64,000 nucleotides of DNA from Deinococcales bacterium (lineage in GTDB: Bacteria; Deinococcota; Deinococci; Deinococcales; JAAFIG01). The stretch spans positions 1-64,000 of the forward strand of contig JAAFIG010000007.1 in the NCBI GenBank assembly GCA_013298595.1, given 5' to 3'. Positions 1 to 8,194 of this stretch are shown in pieces (positions within the stretch are counted from its first letter, which is position 1; the number at the start of each line of letters is the position of its first letter). Below the pieces are notes generated by a model. It was not told where the DNA came from, searched no databases, and saw only the letters and a list, made by a program, of their open reading frames with translations. The position numbers and the translations under genes are program-made.

Positions 1-670
1 CACCATCAGCTGAAAAAGCAACACTACGTACCCAATTTTGATGACCTTTTAACTCGAGTAGAACCTCACCATTTACAGCGTTCCAAACACGAAGACTCTC
101 GTCATAACCACCTGAAACGATTTTTGTACCATCAGCTGAAAAAGCAACACTACGTACCCAATTTTGATGACCTTTTAACTCAAGTAAAACTTCGCCATTT
201 ACAGCGTTCCAAACACGAAGACTCTCGTCATAACCACCTGAAACGATTTTTGCACCATCAGCTGAAAAAGCAACACTACGTACCCAATTTTGATGACCTT
301 TTAACTCGAGTAGAACCTCACCATTTACAGCGTTCCAAACACGAAGACTCTCGTCATAACCACCTGAAACGATTTTTGCACCATCAGCTGAAAAAGCAAC
401 ACTACGTACCCAATTTTGATGACCTTTTAACTCGAGTAAAACTTCGCCACTGACAGCATTCCAAACACGAATAATTCTATCATTACCACCTGAAACAATT
501 TTTGTACCATCAGCTGAAAAAGCAACACTACTCACCCCATCTTGATGACCTTTTAACTCGAGTAGAACTTCGCCATTTACAGTATTCCAAACACGAATAA
601 TCTCGTCACCACCACCTGAAACAATTTTTGTACCGTCAGCTGAAAAACATACTGAATTTACACTATTTAG
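1..670 (-). repeat. 126-bp tandem repeats encoding WD40 units
   Basis: Six copies of a 126-bp unit (42 codons) lie in phase, marked by the block coding FSADG at about 5, 131, 257, 383, 509 and 635. The leftmost copies are almost identical at DNA level and alternate between two variants (actcgagtagaacctc and actcaagtaaaacttc), which suggests duplication of a 252-bp double unit. The copies nearest the NACHT part are more diverged. The array runs off the left edge. Confidence 0.92.
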
Positions 671-3457
671 AATATGCTGCACTGTTTTTGTATTGGCATC
701 AGGTTTAAGGCTTTGACCATATAGGCTTCCAGTCCATTGCATTTGGTTCGTCTGGCAGTTCACCCATGTGCTTTGGTACAAATAGGCTTTACTAAAATCA
801 GCTTGTACCAATTGTAAATGTCTAAAATTTACTCCTCTGGCATGGACATTTGTAAAATTACTATTGGACAAATCTAATAACTTATTTTCCAAGCCAGCAA
901 TGGCGTACCGTTCAGAAATTCGTGTTAAATCTACGTTGGCATAATTGCCTTTTGCCAAATTTGGTAGTGGACACGTTGTTAATATTTTTTGTTCGTTACT
1001 TGCCACACGCTCACGGGTTAAACGAGCAAAAACCAAGGTTAGTAACTGGGTTGCGGCTTTGGTGTTACCACTGGTTTTAATGCTTTCAAAACCTTGTTGG
1101 TGTTGGTGTTGTTCACGTGGTATTGCCAATGCCAGCAGTTGTTCTATAAACGCATATGTTTCATCGCTTAGCATTTCTACAGCCCATTTATTGGTGGCTT
1201 CTTCTGGATCTTTCAGTGCGTTGACCAGTGCTTTGGCTAGAAAATACTCGAACATCGAACGGTGGGCAAATCGAAAGTGTTCTTCTAAACCACCTACTGG
1301 GGTTTCGTGGACTAAAAAAGTGGCGGTGCGTAAATCTTCACAAAGTTGTTCGACCAATGTGCCTGTATTGTTGCCTAGAGCGCGTTGCCATGTTGGGCGG
1401 CGCTCGAGTAGTGCTAAGAACCATTCTTGGAGGTTTTTAATGTCCCAACTTGTTTCACCATTGCTGTGTAATTCCCATGCAATTTCGGAGAGTAATTCGA
1501 TTTTGTGTTCTGGTTTTAACCAGTGTCGAGTGTCGTCACGCAGCATAGATGCTTTTACAATGCTGCCGTATAGCGTGGCGGTGTTGACTATTTTGCCTCG
1601 AGCGCGGTCTTGCTCAAGAGCGGCTAAGTTATCGGTGATGAGTTTTAAATGGTATGGGCGGGTCATTAAATCGGGTAAGTTATGAATTTGCGCTAAGGTA
1701 GCAAATAGCTCATTTGGATCGCGGTCTGAAATAGTTTCTTGGAGGTACATTAAAATTTGTTCGGTATTAAATGGCAGTAACATAAAAGCATCGAAGTAAT
1801 TGTTATTAACTGCACTGCGTTGCTGTCCAAAAAAACGGTTGCTTAGTTCGGTCAAAGAAGGAAAATAATGTGTTCGACAAGCAATGACCACACAACCAAC
1901 TTTGCCACCGTCTTGGCGTTCCCGTACCAATACTTTGGGTTTTCGGGTAGCCGTGCTGTTTGGATCTTCCTCGAGCCACTTAGATGCAGGTAATAAATTC
2001 AGTAACTTACCCAGCAAATCTGTGCCGCCCGATTCAGTTAAATGCACCAGCACTTCGTCTAAGCTGTCCAGTACCAGCACTGCACCTTCGTTCTGCACTT
2101 TTTCAATCACATCTTTGGCATGTAACCGTTCGGCTTCGGGGGCTTCGGTGTACATACTCTGAAGAACAGCCTCGAGCATTTCTTCGGCAGTAATTTGGTA
2201 CAAGCGTTTTGTAGCAGTGTCGGCTAAATTATTTTCTTGGAAACGAATTTTTTCGGATAATAAAACATTACTTAATTTAGATAAATTAATATAAATTGGT
2301 AGTGGTTGCTGACGGTCTTGTTGCCATTTTTTTAATTGATGGTAACACCATGTTTTTAGGGTTGTGGTTTTACCCATGCCGTACTCGCCTAGCACTGCCA
2401 TAAATGGTTCACGCTTTGGTTTTGCTAACCAAGCATCTAAATAAGGTATGGCGAGCATTTGTTCATCAGTTGCATTTGCCAAAGGTTGTAGCGCAGATAA
2501 TTTGACTGGTGTAACTCGAGCTTGAACATATGTATCTGTGTTTAATTCAGTAGCGAAAGTTTGTATCACAACACGGTTGATTTGCCAAAGTTCAGCTAAA
2601 CGTTCAGCTCGAGATTTCACAAATTGTGCCAGTTCTTGGCGGAGGGATTTCACACATTCTGCCAAATATTTATTTGATAAAACAAAAATAGATTTCTTTT
2701 TGTACCGAAATATTTCGCGTTCCTCAAATTCTCGTAAATCATGAAAATTTGCATCCACATCTTGCATCAGCACAGGAAAAACATAATCCATCCCTAAGTC
2801 AAATGTTTTTCGTAAATCAGGGCGTTTTTCCAGTGCTATAGGGCTAAGCATTGCCAGAATCAAATGGGCTTCTTTTAAGTACTTTTGCTGCATCTCCAAA
2901 GTGTTATCACCAATAGCAACATCAGAATCAAAGGAAAAAACAAAAGTAAATTCTTTACTGGCACTTAGGCTATTTCTCAGAGCTTCTATTAACGCCTTGG
3001 TTTTTTTCTCGAGTTCAGGTGTTTCTTGACCACCCCAAATACAAATGCGTATTTGCATTTTACCAAACTCATCTTTTTGAATCACTTTGCTATCAATCCA
3101 AGTTTCAAAACCTTCGGTATGAACAGCTGTGTGCTTACTAATAATCTCGTCGTTTAATCCAATGGCTTCTACCCAGACTTGGCGTTCTTCGGGTGTGTTG
3201 CGTTTGGCACTGTCCACTTCTAGTGAAATGGTACAGCCTTCTGTTTTGCGGATTCGTTCGCGCAGCAAGCGAAAAGCACTTAGGGCATTTATTTCGGATT
3301 TATCTGGAAATGCCAGTGCCAAAGCTTGTGCCAAAGAAATAATGCCATTTTCGTTTAATTCATCCAAAATCGCTTGAACTCGAGGGCGGTCTGCACTGGG
3401 TAAACGTTCCCGCATTTGCCCAAATCTGGTGTTGGCTTCTAAGGCACTTAATCGCAT
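1..3457 (-). CDS. NACHT NTPase with C-terminal WD40 repeats (3' end outside window)
   Basis: The reading frame starts with ATG at 3457-3455 and stays open to the left edge, so at least 1152 residues are present and the stop is missing. Order: an N-terminal region of about 130 residues that may be an effector-associated adaptor (inferred); a region around residues 135-240 with TIR-like look (alternating hydrophobic strands, AHLILAMLSP); a NACHT NTPase with Walker A GEYGMGKTT near residue 356 and Walker B LVLDSLDE near residue 460; a long helical part; a short pentapeptide-like stretch; then WD40 units of 42 residues (FSADGTKIVSGG...IRVWN). NACHT/STAND proteins oligomerise on sensing a ligand, with the WD40 part as sensor. 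The start overlaps the TIR gene stop (TAATG), so the two are probably translated together. Defence or regulated signalling is the likely role; the ligand is unknown. Confidence 0.85.
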   Translation of the reverse strand, partial: MRLSALEANTRFGQMRERLPSADRPRVQAILDELNENGIISLAQALALAFPDKSEINALSAFRLLRERIRKTEGCTISLEVDSAKRNTPEERQVWVEAIGLNDEIISKHTAVHTEGFETWIDSKVIQKDEFGKMQIRICIWGGQETPELEKKTKALIEALRNSLSASKEFTFVFSFDSDVAIGDNTLEMQQKYLKEAHLILAMLSPIALEKRPDLRKTFDLGMDYVFPVLMQDVDANFHDLREFEEREIFRYKKKSIFVLSNKYLAECVKSLRQELAQFVKSRAERLAELWQINRVVIQTFATELNTDTYVQARVTPVKLSALQPLANATDEQMLAIPYLDAWLAKPKREPFMAVLGEYGMGKTTTLKTWCYHQLKKWQQDRQQPLPIYINLSKLSNVLLSEKIRFQENNLADTATKRLYQITAEEMLEAVLQSMYTEAPEAERLHAKDVIEKVQNEGAVLVLDSLDEVLVHLTESGGTDLLGKLLNLLPASKWLEEDPNSTATRKPKVLVRERQDGGKVGCVVIACRTHYFPSLTELSNRFFGQQRSAVNNNYFDAFMLLPFNTEQILMYLQETISDRDPNELFATLAQIHNLPDLMTRPYHLKLITDNLAALEQDRARGKIVNTATLYGSIVKASMLRDDTRHWLKPEHKIELLSEIAWELHSNGETSWDIKNLQEWFLALLERRPTWQRALGNNTGTLVEQLCEDLRTATFLVHETPVGGLEEHFRFAHRSMFEYFLAKALVNALKDPEEATNKWAVEMLSDETYAFIEQLLALAIPREQHQHQQGFESIKTSGNTKAATQLLTLVFARLTRERVASNEQKILTTCPLPNLAKGNYANVDLTRISERYAIAGLENKLLDLSNSNFTNVHARGVNFRHLQLVQADFSKAYLYQSTWVNCQTNQMQWTGSLYGQSLKPDANTKTVQHILNSVNSVCFSADGTKIVSGGGDEIIRVWNTVNGEVLLELKGHQDGVSSVAFSADGTKIVSGGNDRIIRVWNAVSGEVLLELKGHQNWVRSVAFSADGAKIVSGGYDESLRVWNAVNGEVLLELKGHQNWVRSVAFSADGAKIVSGGYDESLRVWNAVNGEVLLELKGHQNWVRSVAFSADGTKIVSGGYDESLRVWNAVNGEVLLELKGHQNWVRSVAFSADG

Positions 3458-3939
3458 TAGTTCACCACCACAGGAACACGGGCTTGTAATTTGCGAGTAA
3501 TTGCTTTGAATAATTCCATGACAAATTTATTTTGCTCGGCTTTGCCTCGCATCTGCGAAAAAGCTTTGCCTTGAAGGGTAAAGACTTGTAATTTATTAAA
3601 AACACCTAAATCCATTGTGCCAAAATCGAGTGGCTCGAGTAAAACGGGTAGCACTCCCAAGTTTTTAGTCAGTAAACCTGGTAATTCATCCTCTCGAATG
3701 GTTTTGCTGGCAAAAAAAGCGGGGCTAAGCAACATTAGACCTACATCCACTACCGCCACAGCTTCGGCAATATCCTCGAGCCAATCGTCACCCATAAAAA
3801 TATCGCTGTCTTGCCAACGTTGAAATTTAAAATCTTTGCTCAGAGCAAGGTGTGCATTAAGAGAATCAACCATCTTGGCTTTATTGACATTGTTGGCTCG
3901 AGCGTAACTGACAAAATACTGTATGGATGGCTTATTCAT
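3457..3939 (-). CDS. TIR domain protein
   Basis: This 160-residue protein is essentially one TIR domain: it opens with the typical IQYFVSYARAN strand and loop, continues with a WQDSDIFMGDDWLEDI helix region and a LMLLSPAFFAS strand, and ends with a short basic tail. Bacterial TIR domains often hydrolyse NAD+ or make cyclic ADP-ribose signals; a catalytic Glu is plausible in the REDELPGL segment, but I cannot assign it firmly. AAGGAG precedes the ATG. The stop overlaps the start of the NACHT-WD40 gene, so the pair probably works as sensor and effector in abortive-infection-type defence. That function is inferred. Confidence 0.85.
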   Translation of the reverse strand: MNKPSIQYFVSYARANNVNKAKMVDSLNAHLALSKDFKFQRWQDSDIFMGDDWLEDIAEAVAVVDVGLMLLSPAFFASKTIREDELPGLLTKNLGVLPVLLEPLDFGTMDLGVFNKLQVFTLQGKAFSQMRGKAEQNKFVMELFKAITRKLQARVPVVVN

Positions 3940-3994
3940 GGGTTTCTCCTTGATTTCTAAGCGGCTTGAATTAAATCATAATAACATCGTAAAA

Positions 3995-4023
3995 ATAGTA
4001 AATCAGCTTTTGATATTTGTCAA
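3995..4023 (-). promoter_or_regulatory. Promoter of the TIR-NACHT operon
   Basis: On the minus strand a perfect -35 box TTGACA (4023-4018) is followed by a 17-bp spacer and TACTAT as -10 (4000-3995). It lies about 56 bp upstream of the TIR start codon and its AAGGAG site. No other gene is served in this direction. Confidence 0.7.
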
Positions 4024-4157
4024 GACCATCTGAATCAACACCCAGATGACATCTTTAGAAAAAGCAAAAAGCCTGTGCTACAAAGCGAGGCGATCTGTCT
4101 TAACCCAAAGCACACACCTCGAGCAAGATGAGTGCAGCGTGCCTCGAACCAGACTTG

Positions 4158-4865
4158 TTACAGCTCCTCTGCCCAAATTCCAGTCGCTAAAAACTCGAGA
4201 ATCGTGGTGTTTGTTATTTCCACACCTGCCCCTATCAGTTTGCGAATATTGGTGTACTGAGCAGCATAATCTTTTGCCATATCAACCCATTCTTTTTTCT
4301 TAGTAGCAATTTCAGCAGCAGTTAAGCCTTCTGTATACGGCTTTGGTGTGGTTTGTACTCGTTTTAATCGCGCCTCGAGTGTTTGCTTAGCTTGGTTGTA
4401 ACGTGCTGTGATGCTGCCGCTTTTAGCAGCACCTGCTTTGGTTGTGGTCAAGTCAATCAATCTGGACATGTGTTCTTCTATGCCTGGTTGAAAACGCGCA
4501 CGTCCATGAGAGAACATGGTGCCACCGCCACCTGCCGAGAACGCCAATTGCGTTTCGATAGTCATAAATTGATTGGTATATTTATCAATAGCAAGTAATC
4601 GAGTACGCAATTTAGGGTAATTCACTAAACGAGCCTCATTTTGTTTTTGCTTACATGCAGCCCAGTACAAAGCAGCAGCATCTTGACCTATTTCACTGCC
4701 ATCATTATTTTTTCCTATGTACAAATCCGTAAAGGCAGCAGGTTTGTATTTCAGTGTTTCAGAGCAACTTGGTTGAAAAGTACCCTGCGCTAAACTCGAG
4801 ACTGAAAACACAAACACACCCGAGATAAGCATTAAGAAAGCCAAGCTTAGCAAAAGTTTTTTCAT
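4158..4865 (-). CDS. Secreted protein of unknown function
   Basis: The 235-residue product begins MKKLLLSLAFLML, followed by a hydrophobic core and a signal-peptidase-I-like end (SLAQ/GTF) near residue 27, so it is probably exported. The mature part is polar and mostly helical, with two cysteines (SCSETL near 34 and AACKQ near 71) and a Lys/Thr-rich middle. I do not recognise a family. A TACACT box sits exactly 7 nt upstream of the ATG with no Shine-Dalgarno, pointing to a leaderless transcript. A fragment of the signal-peptide region recurs at about 7308-7335. Confidence 0.75.
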   Translation of the reverse strand: MKKLLLSLAFLMLISGVFVFSVSSLAQGTFQPSCSETLKYKPAAFTDLYIGKNNDGSEIGQDAAALYWAACKQKQNEARLVNYPKLRTRLLAIDKYTNQFMTIETQLAFSAGGGGTMFSHGRARFQPGIEEHMSRLIDLTTTKAGAAKSGSITARYNQAKQTLEARLKRVQTTPKPYTEGLTAAEIATKKKEWVDMAKDYAAQYTNIRKLIGAGVEITNTTILEFLATGIWAEEL

Positions 4866-4878
4866 ACTCTTGAGTGTA
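4866..4878 (-). promoter_or_regulatory. Leaderless-type -10 box
   Basis: TACACT (4878-4873, minus strand) lies 7 nt before the ATG of the secreted-protein gene, matching the TANNNT leaderless arrangement. Confidence 0.6.
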
Positions 4879-5002
4879 CTACTGGTTTAATAACTCCTGA
4901 TAAACTCTAAAAAATACACCGAAAGAACAACCTAAGTTTTTGAGCTTGCCAATAATCGCAAAAACTCAAGCGTAATACCAAACGCGGTATCATGATACTG
5001 CC

Positions 5003-6442
5003 ATGCAAAACGATCATTCTCGAGTTCTTTCAACTGCAGTGATTGGCGCTGGACCTGCTGGGCTTTTATTTTGTCTGATTGGCAAAATTCTTATGGCAGA
5101 TACTTGGCAGGTACGCCTTTATGATAAACGCCAACAATATGTACGAACCCATCGCTTACGAATCAGCCCAGAACCGTACTTTAAAATTCAAAAAACCTTG
5201 TCTAGCTCGCATTTTGACGCGTTGATATTATTTCTCGAGCAACATCACTTCTCGCCTGAAGTCAATTTACTCGAAGCCCAATTGAGTGAATTACTGGCTG
5301 AACTTGGTGTAGAAAAAGAAATTCGTGAAATCACATCGCTTAACGAAATTCAAGCTGATACCATTGTTGCAGCCGATTCAGTCAACAGCACAATCCGTGA
5401 GTTGATACGTGACAATCATCAAGCTAAAAAATTTACTCACGAACAAGTGGCTCGTTTACGAATCACAGGTGCGAATTTACCAAAACGCTTAGCTATTCTC
5501 GACCATTTTCGATTAGCAAAAGTCCTTGGTTCATTTGTGGATTACCGCATGAATCGCAATGGTTTTGTAGAAATAGATTTATTCCTCAGCCAAAAAGAGT
5601 ATCTGGTTTTACAAAAACTCGAAGCATCACCAAAAAACCCAGTCCCTATTCACTCAAGCCTGCTAAGCAACACACAAACACCACTTTTACAAGCCATTAT
5701 TCGACACCTCGAGCAACACAATGCGAGCATTGTTTTACAATCCACCTTCCGACTCGAGCATATTGTCATGCCAAAATTTTCTTTTCAACAAGCCAGCACT
5801 CGTATTTTCTTAGTTGGCGATGCTGGCGTTTCGCTCCCATTTTTTCGAGGTATGGCATGTTTAGCAGCTTGTGCCTTTGCCTTAGCAAAAGTCCATCAAA
5901 ATCAGCAATTTGATACCTACGATGCCAGTGTCAACACAATTGTGCAACACGAACTGGTTATTGTGCGTTCTCGAGCACGCATTGTGCATGGTTTACGCGA
6001 ACTCATTCGTATCAGTTCCTTATTGCCATTCCCAATTCAATCTTGGTGGCTCAGTGCAGCCCGCGACCCATTACCTGACCAAATCGCACCCAGTACTTTC
6101 TTTAATGCCCTAATTGCTGTTACCGCTGCGGGCTGTGCATTCCTTGGATTTGTATCGCCTTTGTATCTACTACCAGCCGTTTGCCTACAAATATGTGGTG
6201 GTATTGCCTATCGTTGGACATTTCATCTCGAGCCACCACCGCACCGATTTTTACGACGCGTTTGGGAAATCCAAATTGCGCTACTGGGCATCAGTGGGAT
6301 TGCACTGACATTATTCTTTACTTTATGGGTAGCGGCTTTTTGGTGGTGGGTGATGGGTATTGTCTTTGCACTTGGTATTTATATTTTTGAAGGAATCATT
6401 TTGTATCAATTCAAAAATGCCAAACTCGAGGAAGATATTTAA
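5003..6442 (+). CDS. FAD-dependent oxidoreductase with C-terminal membrane region
   Basis: The 479-residue protein has a dinucleotide-binding fingerprint, VIGAGPAGLLF, near residues 13-23, and the second FAD motif of flavin monooxygenases, FLVGDAGVSLPFFRG, near residues 272-286, so it binds FAD in a Rossmann fold of the UbiH/PHBH type. Residues about 365-475 form three or four hydrophobic helices, including AAFWWWVMGIVFALGIYIF, an unusual membrane anchor for this family. The substrate is unknown. The start follows a TATCAT box by 9 nt with no clear Shine-Dalgarno. The neighbours are secreted proteins with no evident metabolic link. Confidence 0.75.
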   Translation: MQNDHSRVLSTAVIGAGPAGLLFCLIGKILMADTWQVRLYDKRQQYVRTHRLRISPEPYFKIQKTLSSSHFDALILFLEQHHFSPEVNLLEAQLSELLAELGVEKEIREITSLNEIQADTIVAADSVNSTIRELIRDNHQAKKFTHEQVARLRITGANLPKRLAILDHFRLAKVLGSFVDYRMNRNGFVEIDLFLSQKEYLVLQKLEASPKNPVPIHSSLLSNTQTPLLQAIIRHLEQHNASIVLQSTFRLEHIVMPKFSFQQASTRIFLVGDAGVSLPFFRGMACLAACAFALAKVHQNQQFDTYDASVNTIVQHELVIVRSRARIVHGLRELIRISSLLPFPIQSWWLSAARDPLPDQIAPSTFFNALIAVTAAGCAFLGFVSPLYLLPAVCLQICGGIAYRWTFHLEPPPHRFLRRVWEIQIALLGISGIALTLFFTLWVAAFWWWVMGIVFALGIYIFEGIILYQFKNAKLEEDI

Positions 6443-6463
6443 GTAGGTTTCTTCAACTGCTTA

Positions 6464-6500
6464 TCTTTTGACGCTGTTTTGACGCGACTCCTTTTAGAGT
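6464..6500 (+). promoter_or_regulatory. Conserved upstream element of the first Cu-amine-oxidase-N-like gene
   Basis: TCTTTTGACGCT at 6464-6475 recurs at 7404-7415 at almost the same distance (about 54 nt) from the start of the paralogous gene. TTGACG may be a -35 box. TAGAGT (6495-6500) here and TAGGCT in the paralogue both lie 21 bp downstream, a longer spacer than usual. Confidence 0.4.
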
Positions 6501-6518
6501 ATGTAGAAGGAGTCGAAT

Positions 6519-7214
6519 ATGAAAAAACCATTTTTCTCTCGAGTTACAAAAATACTCTTCGCTGGTACATTTGTTTGTGGTGCAATTGTTTTAGCTCAAG
6601 CTGTGAGTTACAACCTGAGTATTAATAGCAAAGCCTTCAGTAGCAAAGCCATTGTGGTCAAAGGCGAAACATATATTCCTTTAAAAGCCTTACAGGCGGC
6701 TGGGGTTCGCTCGAGCACAATGGGTAACAACTTGACTTTAACGCTCCCTAATTCCACTGGAGCAGGTGGCGCAGTGCAGGCTGCTGCTCTCGAGGGATGT
6801 ATTGGTCAATGGCTTTTTAATGGCATTTGGCGTTTTAAGGTGAATGCCATTAAAACCTTTACCGAAAATGACCGCACTGGTTGGGATATTCCTGTGGAGT
6901 TACGCAATGGCACAAAAAGCAACAATATTGCGCCCGCAGGCACGGGATACAATGGTTTAACCCTGAATTTCGCTGATGGTAACGTGATTACTCCGTACAA
7001 TCCGAACGATATTACCGATGCAGGCATCAATCAAGGGCAAGGAGTGGTTGTCACACTGCGTTTTTATAACGATCAAAAGTTGGAAGCAGAGCCACAAAAA
7101 CTTATTTTCTTTTTGCAACCAAAATCTGAGACAGTTCTGTTTTTACGCAGCCTTAATTTAGCCTACACCGTTCCAGATGCCAGTTTTCGCATTCGTTTAA
7201 ATTGCAATAAATAA
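6519..7214 (+). CDS. Secreted copper-amine-oxidase-N-like domain protein (copy 1)
   Basis: The 231-residue product has an N-terminal signal peptide (basic MKKPFFSRVTK, hydrophobic core, AQA end). Residues about 33-77 match the copper amine oxidase N-terminal domain, a small surface-associated fold (VVKGETYIPLKALQAAGV). The C-terminal 140 residues form a beta-rich domain starting at a CIGQWLFNGIWRFKV block. There is no catalytic amine oxidase domain, so an enzymatic role is unlikely; an envelope or adhesive role is inferred. AAGGAG precedes the ATG. The gene is about 60-65 % identical by eye to the one at 7457. Confidence 0.75.
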   Translation: MKKPFFSRVTKILFAGTFVCGAIVLAQAVSYNLSINSKAFSSKAIVVKGETYIPLKALQAAGVRSSTMGNNLTLTLPNSTGAGGAVQAAALEGCIGQWLFNGIWRFKVNAIKTFTENDRTGWDIPVELRNGTKSNNIAPAGTGYNGLTLNFADGNVITPYNPNDITDAGINQGQGVVVTLRFYNDQKLEAEPQKLIFFLQPKSETVLFLRSLNLAYTVPDASFRIRLNCNK

Positions 7215-7247
7215 AAGTGGTCATAGCATTGCAATAGTCCGAAACAT

Positions 7248-7370
7248 TTCTCAGCTTCACAAATTGCCATTAGCCAAGCTTTGAGTTTTAGGTTCTTCGC
7301 TAGTTGTACCCTGCGCTAAACTCGAGACTGAAAGGCAGCAACAAAGTTACGTTGAGAAAAAGTTATTTGT
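7248..7370 (-). pseudogene. Remnant of a secreted-protein gene
   Basis: An exact block of about 27 bp around 7308-7335 matches the signal-peptidase region of the secreted protein at 4158-4865 (FSVSSLAQGT on the minus strand). The frame continues a short way (TSEEPKTQSLANG) and then stops; upstream it meets a stop after a few codons and has no start. This looks like a decayed paralogue fragment between the two Cu-amine-oxidase-N-like genes. Confidence 0.55.
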
Positions 7371-7403
7371 GCTTTGCACCTTGTATCACTCAAACAAGCC
7401 AAT

Positions 7404-7440
7404 TCTTTTGACGCTCTTTTTATGCTGTAACTTGTAGGCT
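7404..7440 (+). promoter_or_regulatory. Conserved upstream element of the second Cu-amine-oxidase-N-like gene
   Basis: This is the same TCTTTTGACGCT block as at 6464, again with a TANNNT box (TAGGCT) 21 bp past TTGACG, followed by AAGGAG and the ATG at 7457. Confidence 0.4.
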
Positions 7441-7456
7441 TTTTTCAAGGAGTCTT

Positions 7457-8149
7457 ATGAAAAAATTATTTTGGTTGTCAAAGGTTTTATTCGCTTGTTT
7501 GGCTGTTTCAGGCGTTATTGTTTTAGCCCAAGCTGTTAGTTATAACCTCAGTATCAATGGTAAAACCATTACTGGCAAAACCATTGTGGTCAAAGGCGAA
7601 ACATATATCCCATTAAAAGCTTTACAAGCGGCTGGGGTTCGCTCGAGTGTCACTGGTAAAGTATTGGCATTAACTTTGTCTAGTGCTGCCAGTGCTGGTG
7701 GCGCAAATCAGACAGCGGCTCTCGAGGGTTGTATCGGCGAATGGCTTTTTAATGGCATTTGGCGTTTTAAGGTCAACAGTATTTTGGCATTTACCGAAAA
7801 TAATCGTGCGGGTTGGGATGTCAATGTTGAATTACGTAATGGCAGCACAGCCGATAAAATTACGGCTGGGGCAACAGGGGCAAAAAGTGTTGTACTGAGT
7901 TTCCCTGATAGCAACAATGTATCGCTTGCTCGAGGTGATATTGGATTGCGTCAAACCAGTTATAACGCAGCTCAGGGAGTGGTTTTAGATTTGCGTTTTT
8001 ATAACGATCAAAAACTTGATTCACAACCACAAAAATTGGTGATGCTAGTCGAAACGACTCGTACCATAGATGTGTTCTTACGGCAAAAGAAAATTGGCTA
8101 CAGCGTTGCCAATCCCAGTTTTCGCATTCGTTTAGATTGCAATAAATAG
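7457..8149 (+). CDS. Secreted copper-amine-oxidase-N-like domain protein (copy 2)
   Basis: This 230-residue paralogue of the 6519 gene has a signal peptide ending AQA near residue 28, the small copper amine oxidase N-terminal domain (IVVKGETYIPLKALQAAGV), and the same C-terminal beta-rich domain with the CIGEWLFNGIWRFKV block and a closing FRIRLDCNK. The two proteins differ mainly in the middle and C-terminal loops. CAAGGAG precedes the ATG. A shared bidirectional terminator separates it from convergent infB. Envelope localisation is inferred; function is unknown. Confidence 0.75.
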   Translation: MKKLFWLSKVLFACLAVSGVIVLAQAVSYNLSINGKTITGKTIVVKGETYIPLKALQAAGVRSSVTGKVLALTLSSAASAGGANQTAALEGCIGEWLFNGIWRFKVNSILAFTENNRAGWDVNVELRNGSTADKITAGATGAKSVVLSFPDSNNVSLARGDIGLRQTSYNAAQGVVLDLRFYNDQKLDSQPQKLVMLVETTRTIDVFLRQKKIGYSVANPSFRIRLDCNK

Positions 8150-8152
8150 AAA

Positions 8153-8179
8153 AAAGGGGACGCAAACCGCGTCCCCTTT
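8153..8179. terminator. Bidirectional terminator between infB and the convergent gene
   Basis: An 11-bp perfect stem (AAAGGGGACGC with GCGTCCCCTTT) and a 5-nt loop lie between two convergent stop codons. On the minus strand it is followed by a T run. Confidence 0.85.
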
Positions 8180-8194
8180 GAACATTGCTCGAGA

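Noticed and set aside
1-670. Regular repeats taken as CRISPR
   Set aside because: Units are 126 bp without spacers and encode WD40 blades in frame.
945-1685. Long plus-strand frame of 246 residues
   Set aside because: It lies antisense to the NACHT part of the minus-strand protein, has no recognisable motif and composition typical of a shadow frame.
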